This document shows, piece after piece, positions 10,499 through 20,826 of a DNA stretch of 64,000 nt. Position 1 is the first letter of the stretch. Every line of letters starts with the position of its first letter. The position numbers were made by a program, and so were the translations under genes. The notes under the pieces were generated by a model, which was not told the DNA's origin, made no database searches, and saw nothing but the letters and a program-made list of their open reading frames with translations. Location: NCBI GenBank assembly GCA_001687465.1, contig LVLI01000281.1, positions 1 through 64,000 on the forward strand, given 5' to 3'. The DNA is from Halocafeteria seosinensis (Eukaryota; Sar; Bigyra; Bicosoecida).

Positions 10499-11701
10499 CT
10501 ATCTCGAAGTTTGCTGAGCTCCAGCTGCTCCGCCTTCTTCGGGGGCTGGTGCAAATAAGTTAAGTACCAAGTATGCAATCGCTGCTGGTATAATGATGTA
10601 ACCCTGCAGTTCACATACAGCCGCTAATACCCGCTGTGATTCCTCAAAAGGAAAGACAACTGAATCAAAAATCCACATACATATCTCTGCATAAAAGTTT
10701 GCTCTTCCTCGGGTATTTCACCCATCTTCTTCTGACTCTTCACGGCATTACCGGAGCCATCAGAATACAGTTTCCTTTGCCCTGGATATGGTTTCCCGTC
10801 ACCAGCTGGTTCTTCACCGAATCTGTAACCTCGTCAAAAAGAAATATAAACTCGAACGAAATGGGTGGCAAACGAGGCTTGAGAGATTGACTTACCCTTC
10901 GCTTACGACACTCGACGAAAATGAGTGGAATTCTACGCGGCCCTTCATCACTCCTGTAAATTCCTGGTGGTTTAAAAGCTTCTCGTCCGCGTGGAAGCAA
11001 GGGACTGCCCGTTTTGGAAGTCTCAATGTCGTACTTCGCAACGGTTTGACAGCTTGCTGAAACGAGCGAATAGCTTGGACCGTGTCACTAGAAGCAAGCT
11101 CAGCGTGCAATTCCGACACGTCTTGCTGAATTGCAATAGCGTGCTTGTAGTCGCTTGTAACCAAAGAGCACTGCGGGGGAGTGCAATGTACGTAGATGAT
11201 TGTTTACCCAGACCTTCATAGGATGCGAGCGAAGACAAAAGCACCTATAACCACTTACAGCTTTGGTAACTGTGTACATCCAATTCGAATGCGACAAGGG
11301 CGTATCTGTGTCGTTGTTTTGCAGTAAGGACATTCTAGCGCGCAGTCTATAGTCTCCACCATGGATGGCACTATTCTGCAGATCAGACAATACGCATTTA
11401 CTAGCTCCTCTAGCTCCCTGCCGCTGTGGGAACTAGACTAGCGCGCACATACCCTTAATGCTGATTCCATGTCGGTCTGTATCGAGTCAGAGAAAGGTAT
11501 CGTCGTTGACGTTCCCAGGCGTATCTGCTCTTCCTCGGATCTTGATAAGGTAATGTACCCTCTTGGCTGAAATGGTGCAGCATCTACTGCGTGCTGGACC
11601 TCTAAAACCATCTGTAAAGAACCTTTCGCAGCTCCATCGACCACCGGCGCACTCAGGGCGGTGGAGGCCACCACCAGAAATATCACTCCCAGGACACCCA
11701 T
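10499..11701 (-). CDS. EMC10: ER membrane protein complex subunit 10
   Basis: Five exons: 11453-11701, 11259-11375, 10896-11170, 10681-10822 and 10499-10603. Introns are 77, 88, 73 and 77 nt and all phases match, giving 295 residues. The ATG at 11701 opens a signal peptide (MGVLGVIFLVVASTALSAP). A lumenal domain follows with family landmarks: ITLSRSEEEQIRLG, YRLRARMSLL and ACSLVTSDYKHAI (compare ACSLVESHL in animal EMC10). Near the C-terminus, FMQRYGYIIIPAAIAYLVLNLF is a membrane anchor of the type seen in EMC10 (there FFAKYWMYIIPVVLF). EMC10 is a subunit of the ER membrane protein complex, which inserts tail-anchored and multi-pass proteins. A decayed partial copy lies about 0.8 kb downstream. 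Confidence 0.88.
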
Positions 11702-12097
11702 ACTGTTGTGATGTAATTCTAGTACTACATACATGCAGATGGAATTCAAAGTTACGTGACAATCTAAGCATTAAGACTAGATATGGCAAGGGTGTGAGGT
11801 TTCAGCTTGAAGTTCCTGTAGGAAGTAACTTTTAGGGCTTATCAGAAGGAAGACTCAGTATCGCGGGAGCGGTGGCTAGGGATAGGATAGATATTTTATT
11901 CAAAGATTTGATTCATTGTAGAATTTGTTGAATGCGTGTTCGGTTCCGAGCAAGGGCTTCATCCCATGCTCGTGAATGTTTGGTTAGTTGTAACAGACTT
12001 TCCCGATTGGCCAAATCGTCTCCAGTCTTTTAAGGGACTCAGGAGAATGTATGACAAGTCGCATACGAAACTGAGTAAGTGTTCCCGCATGTAGACC
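11702..12097. other. Intergenic region upstream of EMC10
   Basis: About 0.4 kb between the 3' end of TIM22 and the EMC10 start, both on the minus strand. It should hold the EMC10 promoter and the TIM22 3' UTR. No clear element is seen. Confidence 0.4.
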
Positions 12098-13238
12098 TTA
12101 TTGCCTTGGAACTATCTGTATTGTGCGGCAGTGCAGTGCTGTGCTGTATGTGTTGTACGTGATCAGTGACCCGGGAAAAACAACTCTGCATACGCTCCAG
12201 AGACAAAAGAATGCAAAACAGACATAAACGAATTTGTACTCTTCGCGCAACATACCTATTGCAACTGAAAATGCTGCAAAGCCACCGCAACCCATTGCCA
12301 TAGCAAGAGGACCCTGCTTGTAAGCGAGTGCAGCCCCCGTAATGCACCCAGCATACACGGAATTCTGCATATCGTGCTGGGCTCTGCCTTTTTCTAATAT
12401 ACATTCGACGGTTGAATAGATTGCTCCAACTTTGGCAAAATTCTTTGCCCATCCTTTCGATTTGGTGACCATCATATCTCCCGTGTCCTTGAGAGCCTGA
12501 AGGGCCGTCATGCTTGGAGGCGGGGGTGCTCCTGGATAGCCCATGGGAGGCGATGAGCTTTGAAACCCACCAACGACTACTCCGGTTGCTACTCCTAATC
12601 CGCCGCCTGCAAGGAAATCAACAAAGTTGTGTACGCGACTTGACGATTCTGAGGACTACACAGAATGCTGTCTTACCTAGTACAAAGCTCAACACCGTCT
12701 TCGCGGGGCAACTGTTCATAATTTCAAAAGGGTCTTTGACTGATTCAACAGGTGGCTGGCCCTGAAGAGCAGTAGGAATCCACGGAAGCATAGGTGCAGT
12801 TTGTGGAGAACTCCATCCAAAGACTGAAGTTACGGACGGGTCATCGAGTCCTTTGTGGAGTATCGACGGACCTCCATGTTTACTGAGGTAGTTATGCTGC
12901 TTCTCAATAGCTGATCCTGCGGCAGCCATCGCTCCAGCATTAACCAACTGTTCAGGAGAGGATGAAGCGTGTCTTTGACTAGCCAGTTTCCACAATGACT
13001 GTCTACTTGTTGCTGGTGAGTCCTTCTTGGTCTCTTCCACTGTCACATCTTTGTCACCGAAGAAGTGCTTCAAATCCTCGGACCTTTGTTGACTGTCTGT
13101 ATTCTGACGAGTAATGGTCCACCACGGTCGTGGAGCACCCCACCATTGAGAGTTCCCAATGACATTACGTATTTGGTCCTGTGGCTGAATCACTTCCACG
13201 GCGCTGTTATCCCCTTCTCCACTACTATCCGACGACAT
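12098..13238 (-). CDS. TIM22: Mitochondrial inner-membrane translocase subunit Tim22
   Basis: Exon 1 is 12677-13238 and exon 2 is 12098-12606, with a 70-nt intron (GTAAGA...TTGCAG) that joins in phase to give SFVLGGGLGVATG. The C-terminal half carries the Tim17/22/23 core: DPFEIMNSCPAKTVLSFVLGG, a glycine-zipper helix, then YSTVECILEKGR.QHDM.NSVYAGCITGAALAYKQGP and AMGCGGFAAFSVAI. Tim22 forms the carrier translocase for polytopic inner-membrane proteins. The N-terminal extension of about 165 residues (Trp/Ser/Gln-rich) is longer than in yeast or human. About 50 residues after the last helix do not look like Tim22. A further small intron starting near REEYKF (weak GTTTAT...TATGCAG) may shorten or change the tail, so the 3' border is uncertain. 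Confidence 0.85.
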
Positions 13239-13693
13239 CGTCGGTGCTTCTATCTACTAGGGCGAAATGGAAACTATAAACGGTTCAACATGACAATCCA
13301 TCTGACACTAAAATAACGCAGCTTATAGTGTGTATGGCCTGGTCATTCGGGATGTTCGACCAATCTTTAATGAGACCCTGAGACCCATCTTCACAGAACG
13401 TATACACACACTCACACACACACACATTCGCATGATTCCACGGCATTCTTGGTTGACGATGCTATAGAGGATAGTTTCATTGTGGTATCTGTCCTTTGAT
13501 TGGACCCGAGGAACCGCATAAATTGGAGGCTAGTCACCCGGCGTCTCTTCAACTTGCAATTTTCACAGGAATTAATTACTCTATCTTTCCTCATATTCCA
13601 ATGAATCTGTAAGCGTAGGGGACAGTCTGAAAGCGCCTCTAAGTGCCACTGGAATCGGTCGATTGATGCGAAGAGATAGCTGGCAGTGCGAGC
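13239..13693. promoter_or_regulatory. Divergent promoter region TIM22 / METTL
   Basis: The start codons of TIM22 (-) and the m3C methyltransferase (+) face away from each other across 455 bp, so both promoters must lie here. A CA-rich microsatellite sits in the middle. No firm TATA box was identified. Confidence 0.4.
13404..13426. repeat. (CA)n microsatellite
   Basis: A short, slightly interrupted run of CA dinucleotides in the divergent intergenic region. Confidence 0.8.
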
Positions 13694-14830
13694 ATGCCTA
13701 AGGATCTCTGCTCGGAGGAGGAGGAAGAGTATCAATCTCGTGAAGACGACGCTATATGGGGTGAAGATGACCCCATGCATCACTGGACCCACGGAAGATG
13801 GAAATCTGTACTAGAGCGGATGGAGGAAAACCAGGTTCTCGGAAAGTTTTGGCAAGGTATGCATCTCTGGCACAAACTGGATACTGTTGGTGAAGTGGCG
13901 AACCTAGATATCTCACATGCTACTGCAGAAAAATGCAGGAATGAGGCCACACGAAACTGGGACCTATTCTACAAACGACATACGACAAACTTCTTTAAGG
14001 ATAGACACTATCTCGAGGACGACTATCCGTTCCTGCGTAAAGCCAAGACCGAACCGCTGACGTTAGTAGAATTCGGATGCGGGGTGGGCAATGCATTTTT
14101 CCCCTGCGTTGAAAGACTTCCCTTTCTACGTGTCCATGCCTTCGATTTATCTAGAAGAGCTATTCGTCTCATTTATGGAGACGATCGAATGGATAGTGCA
14201 CGGATCAATGCCTTTTTCTACGACCCTACTTCCTTTTACGATTGGCCTTCGACCGTGTCTGAAGACCCTCTGATCATCGCCAAGAATGGGGCCGACGCAG
14301 CCTTGATGCTATTTGTGTTAAGCGCAGTGGAGCCGGCTTTTCATTCGCAATGCTTTGATAGGGCTAGATCAATCCTTCGCCCGGGAGGAAGGGTATGTGT
14401 TAGAGACAAATACCCTGAAACTTCACGGGGGATGTTGTCCATAGTGTATTTGCGACTGCAGATCCTGTTTCGGGACTACGGAAGATTCGATGAGGCGGAG
14501 CTTCGATTTCGTAGTAAGCAAAGACTTGGGAAGCACTTTTATACGCGTCATGATGGGACGTGTGCGTATTTCTTTGGAGTGGAGGAGCTAACCAAACATG
14601 CACATGAGCATGGCTTCAGGGTACTGGACTGCCATTTTATCTGTAGAATATATCAGAACCGAAAACAGCAAACAAAAATGAGGAGAGTATGGGTCCATGC
14701 CGAATTTGAAAAGAGGGGGGAAAAGTTTATTTCGAGTGATTGTAGCGAAAATGAAGGGAAAACATGGTTAAGTCCGCACCCCGAGGCCCTGAAGTGTCTC
14801 GCTAGGGCTAGCGATTTCCACATTGCTTGA
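13694..14830 (+). CDS. METTL2/6: tRNA(3-methylcytidine) methyltransferase, METTL2/6-Trm140 family
   Basis: This SAM-dependent enzyme makes m3C at position 32 of tRNAs. Landmarks are WDLFYKRH (89-96) and NFFKDRHYL (99-107), the family hallmark before the fold, then the SAM motif EFGCGVGN (126-133), and after the intron ILFRDYGRFDEAELRF, HFYTRHDGTCAYFF and NRKQQTKMRRVWVHAEF. The frame is open throughout but contains a 69-nt in-frame intron at 14393-14461 (GTATGT...CTGCAG). Splicing restores GGR-ILFRDYG, exactly the family spacing, and gives 355 residues. The ATG at 13694 starts an acidic N-terminus. The downstream coiled-coil gene is convergent, with 99 bp between stops. METTL2 and METTL6 are not separated by what I can see. 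Confidence 0.93.
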   Translation: MPKDLCSEEEEEYQSREDDAIWGEDDPMHHWTHGRWKSVLERMEENQVLGKFWQGMHLWHKLDTVGEVANLDISHATAEKCRNEATRNWDLFYKRHTTNFFKDRHYLEDDYPFLRKAKTEPLTLVEFGCGVGNAFFPCVERLPFLRVHAFDLSRRAIRLIYGDDRMDSARINAFFYDPTSFYDWPSTVSEDPLIIAKNGADAALMLFVLSAVEPAFHSQCFDRARSILRPGGRVCVRDKYPETSRGMLSIVYLRLQILFRDYGRFDEAELRFRSKQRLGKHFYTRHDGTCAYFFGVEELTKHAHEHGFRVLDCHFICRIYQNRKQQTKMRRVWVHAEFEKRGEKFISSDCSENEGKTWLSPHPEALKCLARASDFHIA

Positions 14831-14929
14831 AACGGCTATACTGGTACATATGAACGATGAGAGTTTTTGAAGGTTACAAAATAGTTGTGTGAATTTTTTC
14901 TTCTGTATCTGCGCTTGTACATACCTCGC

Positions 14930-17500
14930 TTAGTTAGTGCCCGTGTGGTGTGGAAGAGAATCCTGCAATTCTTGCCAGGCGCGCCCGAAGATCTCTTGCT
15001 CGTGAATTCCGTTTCCTACTTGATGCACAGATTCTTTTTGAGCTGCAGAAAACAGCTCGTCCAATTCCTTGTCCGATTCTCTACCGACCCTAGAAAGATC
15101 AGAGAAGGCTTTCTTCACTACAGAAGCTGAGGGTGAAATGGGTGGGATATGCCTCTCACAGCAGTTTGCCCCGAGTTCACCGCTCAGATCAGAACCAGCG
15201 TAAGGTGACCATTTACTGGCACCTGTTGGACGAGTCGGCGTGGAGGTGAGGTTTCCCTGAACAGCAGCCAAATACCATTGCCTTCTGAGAACTGCTATCG
15301 TCGATTTATCGAAAATGTCCCACTGATCGTTACCTTTCCAGTGATCATCCCATTCAGGGAAAGTGGGCATACTGGAATAGGTGATCACGGCTGGGGATCG
15401 TTTTTGATTTTCATATACTACGTTGCTGAATGTCTCAAAATCCATACACCACCAGTCCTCAAGCTGAACTTCATCGCTTTCGATTGTGCGATTTGTGGAC
15501 TGGAGGCTCTGAGATGCTGATTGTAGCCCCGAAAACTCCTCCAGAACGTTTTCGTAATCTTGCTTGATTGCTTCCAAGTCTTTTTCAGCCTTGTCTTGTT
15601 TCTCTGATGCTTGCTGAAGCTCTTCTTTCTTCTGCTCCACGGCTTTGTTTAACTCGGCGATTGAGGCGTTTGCTTCACCTAGTTCGATGCGAAGCTGCTC
15701 TGTTTCTTGCCTGGCATCCTGTGTCTCTTTTTCGGCGTTTTCGATACGCTGCTTGACGGCAGAGTCACATACAGCTTCCAAACCGTTTCGGACTATATCG
15801 GATTCCTTGGACCAGACTTGAGCAACTTCAGTATCGTTTTGGCCAGAACTAATGAGAGTGTCCCGGAGATCTTGCATCCTCTGAGAAACGCCACGCGCAA
15901 TTTGGACACAGTTGCTTGTCTCGGAGGGACTGTCGGCTTCGACTTCTTCTGAACCTGTATCGGCGGCAGCGCTTTGCTGGGAGGACTCTGGAGAGAACTG
16001 TAGTGTTTCGCAAAGGCGCTGTGTTGCTGAATGACAATTGCACAACTCGGTATAGAGGATTGAACGCTCTTTCATGGTAGTTTCTAGCCTTTGCATCAGC
16101 CTTTGGCCCTGTTCCAAGACTTCAGCTACCTTCCTCCAGCCTTCATCGCGCTCTTCTGCCACGTTGTTCAAGTTTTTCGTAACTGTTGAGAGCCGTGCTC
16201 GTAATTCGGCCTGAGCAGCGCGCACACGTCGCAAGGCGTCATTGGCCGCTTTTTCCGCTTCCTTGGACTCTTCTAGCCTTTTTGCCATCCATTCCTTATC
16301 ACTGCAAGCTTCATTGAGTTGGGAAAACAAACCGTACATTGTCCACTGGGCTGCCGAGAGTTGCTCTTTTACTAGCTCCTGTTGCCGCGACTGTCTCAGC
16401 TTCATTGAGTTCTTGGCGGCCCTGAATTTCGACCTGATCTTAGAAAACTTTTGGGGGACATCGTTAACAGTATTATTTCTATCCGGATGGTAGGGGGAGC
16501 AAAAGTCTGCTTTGGCACGAGGAATGCCTGCCTGGTAATGGTCAACTTCGGCAGCATTGTGGACAGAGCTCTTAGGGCTTTCAAGATTTACCGGAGTAAA
16601 TTCCTCTCCACAAGGAGAATTTGCTTTGTTCGCCGTGCTGTGAGTCAATGGGGCTGTCCCTTGTTCGACGAACTCCGAATCTCCGAGTTGTGTCGGTCGC
16701 TCTTCTAGTTTTCTAGCCTTACACAACAATTGCTGATGCTTTTCTCGCGTACTATTCTCGCGTTTATGTGATTCATCAAGCTGGGACTTCAGGCGTTCGA
16801 CTTCCGTATGAGCACAGTTGATATCATGCTCTAGAGTTTCCATACGCGATGACTGATCGTTCAGCAAGCTCTTCGTTCTGTTGAGCTCCTCTGCTGATTG
16901 GTGGCGAGCTTCCTCTACCGTTGCTGTATGCTTTTGACGCTCATTCCATATGCAATTCTCTAAGTGCATCAACATCTCTTGCATCCTTAGTGTGTCATCT
17001 GCGTTACCTCCAGTAATTTTTGGATCAACATATGAGTCATCAAAACACTTCTGGATTATATTGCTAACATAGCGTGATGCTAAACATGTAACTTCATGGC
17101 TCTGTTCTTCGCATTGCGTTCCCTTCGTTTGCATGGTGCACTCATCACTCCTGCTTAGTTTCTCAGAAACGTTGACCGTCCCGTTAGGGGTCCGTCGCGC
17201 GTACGGAGACGATTCATTCTGTTCGTGTGTACTCGGACTGTTGTACGACGACAACTGCGTAAACGCTTGTGTTTCACCTTGCCAAACTTGCCATTGCTGT
17301 CCCATTTTTGCCGCATTATCAAGCGATTCCACAGCGAGCTCACTCTCAGGGAGAGCGGGTTTCTGCTGGTGGTCCGTAGTCGTGGGACTCAACAGGGAGT
17401 CCACCGCGCGTCGGCGACGGAGTTGTGAGTTTTTCTGGCCCTTCTTCTTCTTACTGCGGTCGGTCGAGCGACCCGCATTTGAGATTCTTTGCTCCCTCAT
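14930..17500 (-). CDS. Large coiled-coil protein, function unknown
   Basis: An 856-residue product from the ATG at 17500. The frame is open further up to a GTG at 17602, but no ATG lies there, and an upstream spliced exon is possible. The first 150 residues are basic and Ser/Gln-rich. Heptad-type coiled coils lie roughly at residues 190-270, 380-520 and 600-690, separated by Ser/Pro/Asn-rich linkers. After the last coil there is a Trp-rich segment (LEDWWCMDFETFSNVVYE, then PEWDDHWKGNDQWDIF) that could be a folded binding module. I know no family with this arrangement. A cytoskeletal or centrosomal scaffold is a guess from composition only. Confidence 0.6.
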   Translation of the reverse strand: MREQRISNAGRSTDRSKKKKGQKNSQLRRRRAVDSLLSPTTTDHQQKPALPESELAVESLDNAAKMGQQWQVWQGETQAFTQLSSYNSPSTHEQNESSPYARRTPNGTVNVSEKLSRSDECTMQTKGTQCEEQSHEVTCLASRYVSNIIQKCFDDSYVDPKITGGNADDTLRMQEMLMHLENCIWNERQKHTATVEEARHQSAEELNRTKSLLNDQSSRMETLEHDINCAHTEVERLKSQLDESHKRENSTREKHQQLLCKARKLEERPTQLGDSEFVEQGTAPLTHSTANKANSPCGEEFTPVNLESPKSSVHNAAEVDHYQAGIPRAKADFCSPYHPDRNNTVNDVPQKFSKIRSKFRAAKNSMKLRQSRQQELVKEQLSAAQWTMYGLFSQLNEACSDKEWMAKRLEESKEAEKAANDALRRVRAAQAELRARLSTVTKNLNNVAEERDEGWRKVAEVLEQGQRLMQRLETTMKERSILYTELCNCHSATQRLCETLQFSPESSQQSAAADTGSEEVEADSPSETSNCVQIARGVSQRMQDLRDTLISSGQNDTEVAQVWSKESDIVRNGLEAVCDSAVKQRIENAEKETQDARQETEQLRIELGEANASIAELNKAVEQKKEELQQASEKQDKAEKDLEAIKQDYENVLEEFSGLQSASQSLQSTNRTIESDEVQLEDWWCMDFETFSNVVYENQKRSPAVITYSSMPTFPEWDDHWKGNDQWDIFDKSTIAVLRRQWYLAAVQGNLTSTPTRPTGASKWSPYAGSDLSGELGANCCERHIPPISPSASVVKKAFSDLSRVGRESDKELDELFSAAQKESVHQVGNGIHEQEIFGRAWQELQDSLPHHTGTN

Positions 17501-18502
17501 TGCCGTTTTCTTTTGGGGCGTGATGGTGCTGGCATCGCTGCAGGGAGACGCGGGAATGCATAGAAAATTGAGCTGGAAGAACACCTTCACAAACGCCTTC
17601 ACCTACTTTGTCGGGGATAGGATGTTTGCATCAGCTGTCTGCAGTGCTCTTTGAGCATTATGTTTCCTAGGAGAGGGTGACTTGAACAGGCCGTGGGGAG
17701 TTTGGTTCCTGCTGGTGGTATTCTCTTGTTCTACCGCGTCTCCGCGCCAAATTTGTGGGGAAGTGGACATTATATAGTTTCTTCAGCAAGACATTAATGA
17801 CTATAAGGTTGGACAGTGCAACAACGATATACTTCACTGTGAGCTACTCCATTAAGGTTTCGATCCAAACACATGAGAGGTATCTACACTTACACCATCA
17901 GAGACGAAGACAAGGTTTGCGCGCGCGCGCCCAAAACCCGCAGCGCAGTTTCAAGCAAAGGTCGAACTTCACTACCATAACTTGTACAATAAAATTGCAC
18001 TACAATGTAGTAGCCTACTAAAGCAAGTTACGGACACAAAATGGCAATGGATGTTTCTGTATTTGTGAACTCTTTACAATGGACAAGCAATGGGTATGAT
18101 ATTTTCTCAGCCAGGGGATGCAATGGGTATGATATTTTCTCAGCCAGGGGATGCACCTCTAATGACATGCTGGATCTCTTCTGAACAGTCAGGTGTGTCG
18201 ATGTAGATCAAGCGGGTTTGGCTTGCGTCGTCCCTCGCAGGAAAAGCATGTTAATAGCTAATGTATTGTATTTGAATTCTGACGACTTCAACAACTGTAT
18301 GTTTGTGCCTCAGGACGCTACTTCTCTTGTCCAAGTACAAGCTTAGCCCGGGAGATGAACTTATCAATGTCTAGGTGATTGTCAGCGGAATGGTACAAGC
18401 GCTTGAAGAGCGTCAACAAGGCGCTCCCCTTAGGCTCATTCGCGAGGCGATCTGTGGATCTATGCAAGATCCTCGCTACTGTGTCGTCCTCGGTATCGAT
18501 AG
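17501..18502. other. Intergenic region
   Basis: One kilobase with no recognisable gene. It includes a GC alternating run (gcgcgcgcgc) near 17920 and an exact 33-bp tandem duplication annotated separately. Several short frames show no motif. Confidence 0.4.
18088..18153. repeat. Exact 33-bp tandem duplication
   Basis: Positions 18088-18120 and 18121-18153 are identical and directly adjacent (unit starting caatgggtatgat, ending caggggatg). No mismatches, so the duplication is recent. Confidence 0.95.
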
Positions 18503-18959
18503 CTACAGTAGTTCATTAAGGGTTTCCGTAGCCCTATGTCTCAAACACTCCAGTTCCGGATCGTGCGAGTGATTTTGGTTTGGTTCAAGCCAGTCAAGCA
18601 CCGACAGCATCCTTTCAGTCAGTCCTTCTTGGGAGTCTTCTGCTGATGCAGGCTTTTTTGGAGGGGGGGACAATTCGTCGGATGGCTTGGCTCGCTTAGT
18701 GCCTCGAGGACGCGCGGCAACAGTTTGCATATTGACTTCGGAACAACGCACATCAGCTCTTTGCAAGAGGGTCGTTATCATCTTGTTCTCAAGGCAAGCA
18801 ATTGACGCCGGCACCTTCACTGAACCGTTTCCGGACTTTCCTCGTTCGTCGCTATATTTCTGCTATGGAACAGGGTAGATAAAGCAGTATGGAGCACCAG
18901 CTTGTTTGCTTATGATCACGTACCTTAAAGTCTTTCATGATGGTTCCCCAGCGGTTCAT
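18503..18959 (-). CDS. Short SANT/Myb-like protein or fragment
   Basis: Exon 18924-18959 and exon 18503-18859 with a 64-nt intron (GTACGT...TAGCAG) give 130 residues from the ATG at 18959. The N-terminus (MNRWGTIMKDFK, then KYSDERGKSGNG) resembles the third helix and tail of Myb/SANT-like DNA-binding domains found in some transposon-derived proteins. The rest is a basic Pro/Lys linker (PRGTKRAKPSDE, PPPKKP) and an acidic helix. Only part of the SANT fold is present, so an upstream exon is missing from my model or the gene is truncated. No transposase or terminal repeats were found nearby. Confidence 0.4.
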
Positions 18960-19883
18960 GAGCACCTCCCCGACTTAGATTTTTACTTTGGTTGATTTAA
19001 ACGAACAAAAGCGTAACTACAAAGAATCGCGGGTTTGGAATCGTAGGCAACTACTTCTATCAAACATACCCCCGTTTAGAAAACCCGAGTTTTGATAGTG
19101 ATTCAGATAGAAAATGTTTAAAATGACATTCAAAACACTTCATTTGTGTAGATTGTTCGAGTCACTTGAGTGTCTGTCCACTGGGAAAATGGAGAGCAAA
19201 CAAATAGTTACACACGAAGGTTATTTCAAATTCCCATTTTACAGAAGTCTTTTTGTTGACATCACTGAAGATATTTTTTAGGGGGTTCATACTTCTCCAC
19301 GAGTGTATGTATCATACGTAGAATTTGAGATGCCTGATGTCTTACTTCTCCAGAAGTATATCTAGAATTTGAAATAATTGAAGAAAATGAGAATTTTACA
19401 GCTTCATAAAACCGAGCGGTTTTGTGTATACACCGTGCAGGTCTGGTTGAACACTAACTATCCCATTATTTATTTGGCCATTACTTAGAGTCAAGGAAGC
19501 TCTGTCATTTTGAATTCAAATGCAGTACAGAACACAGAGGACAGATAACGTTAGACTGGACATGGTGCAAATCGGAAGTAAGTAGTATACACTCAGAAAG
19601 CACCAGCCAACGTTACCCATACAGATGCTACATCGTAGAAGCAACAGGAGCGCCACATTGTCAAAACCGCCCATACACAATACAACTCAACATATGAATA
19701 GCGCATTGGGATAGACATGCGTAGAAACGGTGTTCTCTCCAGTGTCTCTCTGGAGAACTACTGAACGCAGGTCTCCATGCTTCCGTTCTAGGAAAGACTC
19801 ACTCAATGCAGAGCTCGGTCTCCCACGTCGCTTGAAATATGTCTCAGTGAGAGCACTGCGGTAACAAAATAGCTAGGTAATTC
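18960..19883. other. AT-rich intergenic region
   Basis: About 0.9 kb with no frame longer than 60 codons and no recognisable RNA. It contains A/T-rich stretches and related short motifs (acttctccacgagtgtatgt near 19290, acttctccagaagtatat near 19345). Confidence 0.5.
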
Positions 19884-20639
19884 CTAAACCAGTTGCACTT
19901 GCACTGCGCGCTTCTCAACACCGAATAACCACCAGTTGCACATATATAGCAAAGGGGGCAGAATCATGGTCATGCCCCAATAAGCCCAGTATGGAATAAC
20001 CGGGAGTGAAACAACACCTGCGAGCCATACTCCACGTCTTGCACCATCGCGTATCAGGTGAAGCAACCAAGGGTAGGCAACCGACCACCCAGTCCTCCAC
20101 GCCGATAGTAAACCAACTACAATGAATACCAGCAGGAGCAAGCTTAGTTGATGGGCGAAGGGACGGTGATCGAGACTTGTAGCATCTTCCAAGTGTACAC
20201 TCCCTGCTTCGATAAAGTGATCCAAGTCGATCAAGCAGCTCATCGCTAGTACGACGGTCATTTCTTTGTGAAGCATTACTGTTATATCATGGAGCACACT
20301 TTGCGTATGTAACTCAATGATCCATCGCGGGCTTACGTATCTACAATTGAACCGATTTCCCTGAAGTTCCCCAGACATCTGCCTCACGCTTCTTATCCAC
20401 TCCACGGACGAAGGGTCAAACAGGAACCATGATAGGACTCCAATGGCGGCATGAGTGATGCTGTCTGCCAGCGCTCGACAGAGCCCTACACATGCCTCCC
20501 ATGTGATAAGGCAGTCTCCCACGTAGATCCACACGCCCAATACCACTGCCGCCACCAATACTTTGGTCTGGCGGAAATAATCCCAGCAGCCACCATTTCG
20601 CGATTGTATACTACGAGAAGATCGAGTATCACTGGTCAT
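19884..20639 (-). CDS. TMEM267: TMEM267 family membrane protein
   Basis: Landmarks match animal TMEM267: a first helix with GDCLITWEA, ALADSITHAAIGVLSWFLF, SCLIDLDHFIEAGS, the loop DATSLDHRPFAHQ, then LLHLIRDGARRGVW and PYWAYWGMTMILPPLL. His and Asp residues in the DLDHF and RPF.H motifs recall membrane-bound metal-dependent hydrolases of the YdjM/DUF457 type, although TMEM267 has no proven activity. The ATG at 20639 is used because the frame above it only reaches a GTG. Between WIRS and LHKEM the frame holds about 25-35 residues absent from the family. An in-frame intron is likely (for example GTGAGG...TTGAG, 75 nt), but its borders are unsure. A decayed 3' copy lies at 22229-22463. Confidence 0.8.
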   Translation of the reverse strand: MTSDTRSSRSIQSRNGGCWDYFRQTKVLVAAVVLGVWIYVGDCLITWEACVGLCRALADSITHAAIGVLSWFLFDPSSVEWIRSVRQMSGELQGNRFNCRYVSPRWIIELHTQSVLHDITVMLHKEMTVVLAMSCLIDLDHFIEAGSVHLEDATSLDHRPFAHQLSLLLLVFIVVGLLSAWRTGWSVAYPWLLHLIRDGARRGVWLAGVVSLPVIPYWAYWGMTMILPPLLYMCNWWLFGVEKRAVQVQLV

Positions 20640-20826
20640 ATTGGCGTTGAGCCAATATGAGCTTATGGAACCGGCCAAATCGTTATACAACAATCCAGGA
20701 GACTCAACCTTCACAACCGTGAAGACCAGGCTGTATGATTATCAGCCTGTAACGATACAATGAAGGTGATTGTCTTTGACGCATTGATATAGTTGTGTCT
20801 AGCATACTTGGCGATACGCTGTGAAA
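20640..20826. promoter_or_regulatory. Short bidirectional promoter region
   Basis: Only 187 bp separate the start codons of TMEM267 (-) and the small membrane protein (+), so the two genes must share or overlap promoter sequence. Confidence 0.5.
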
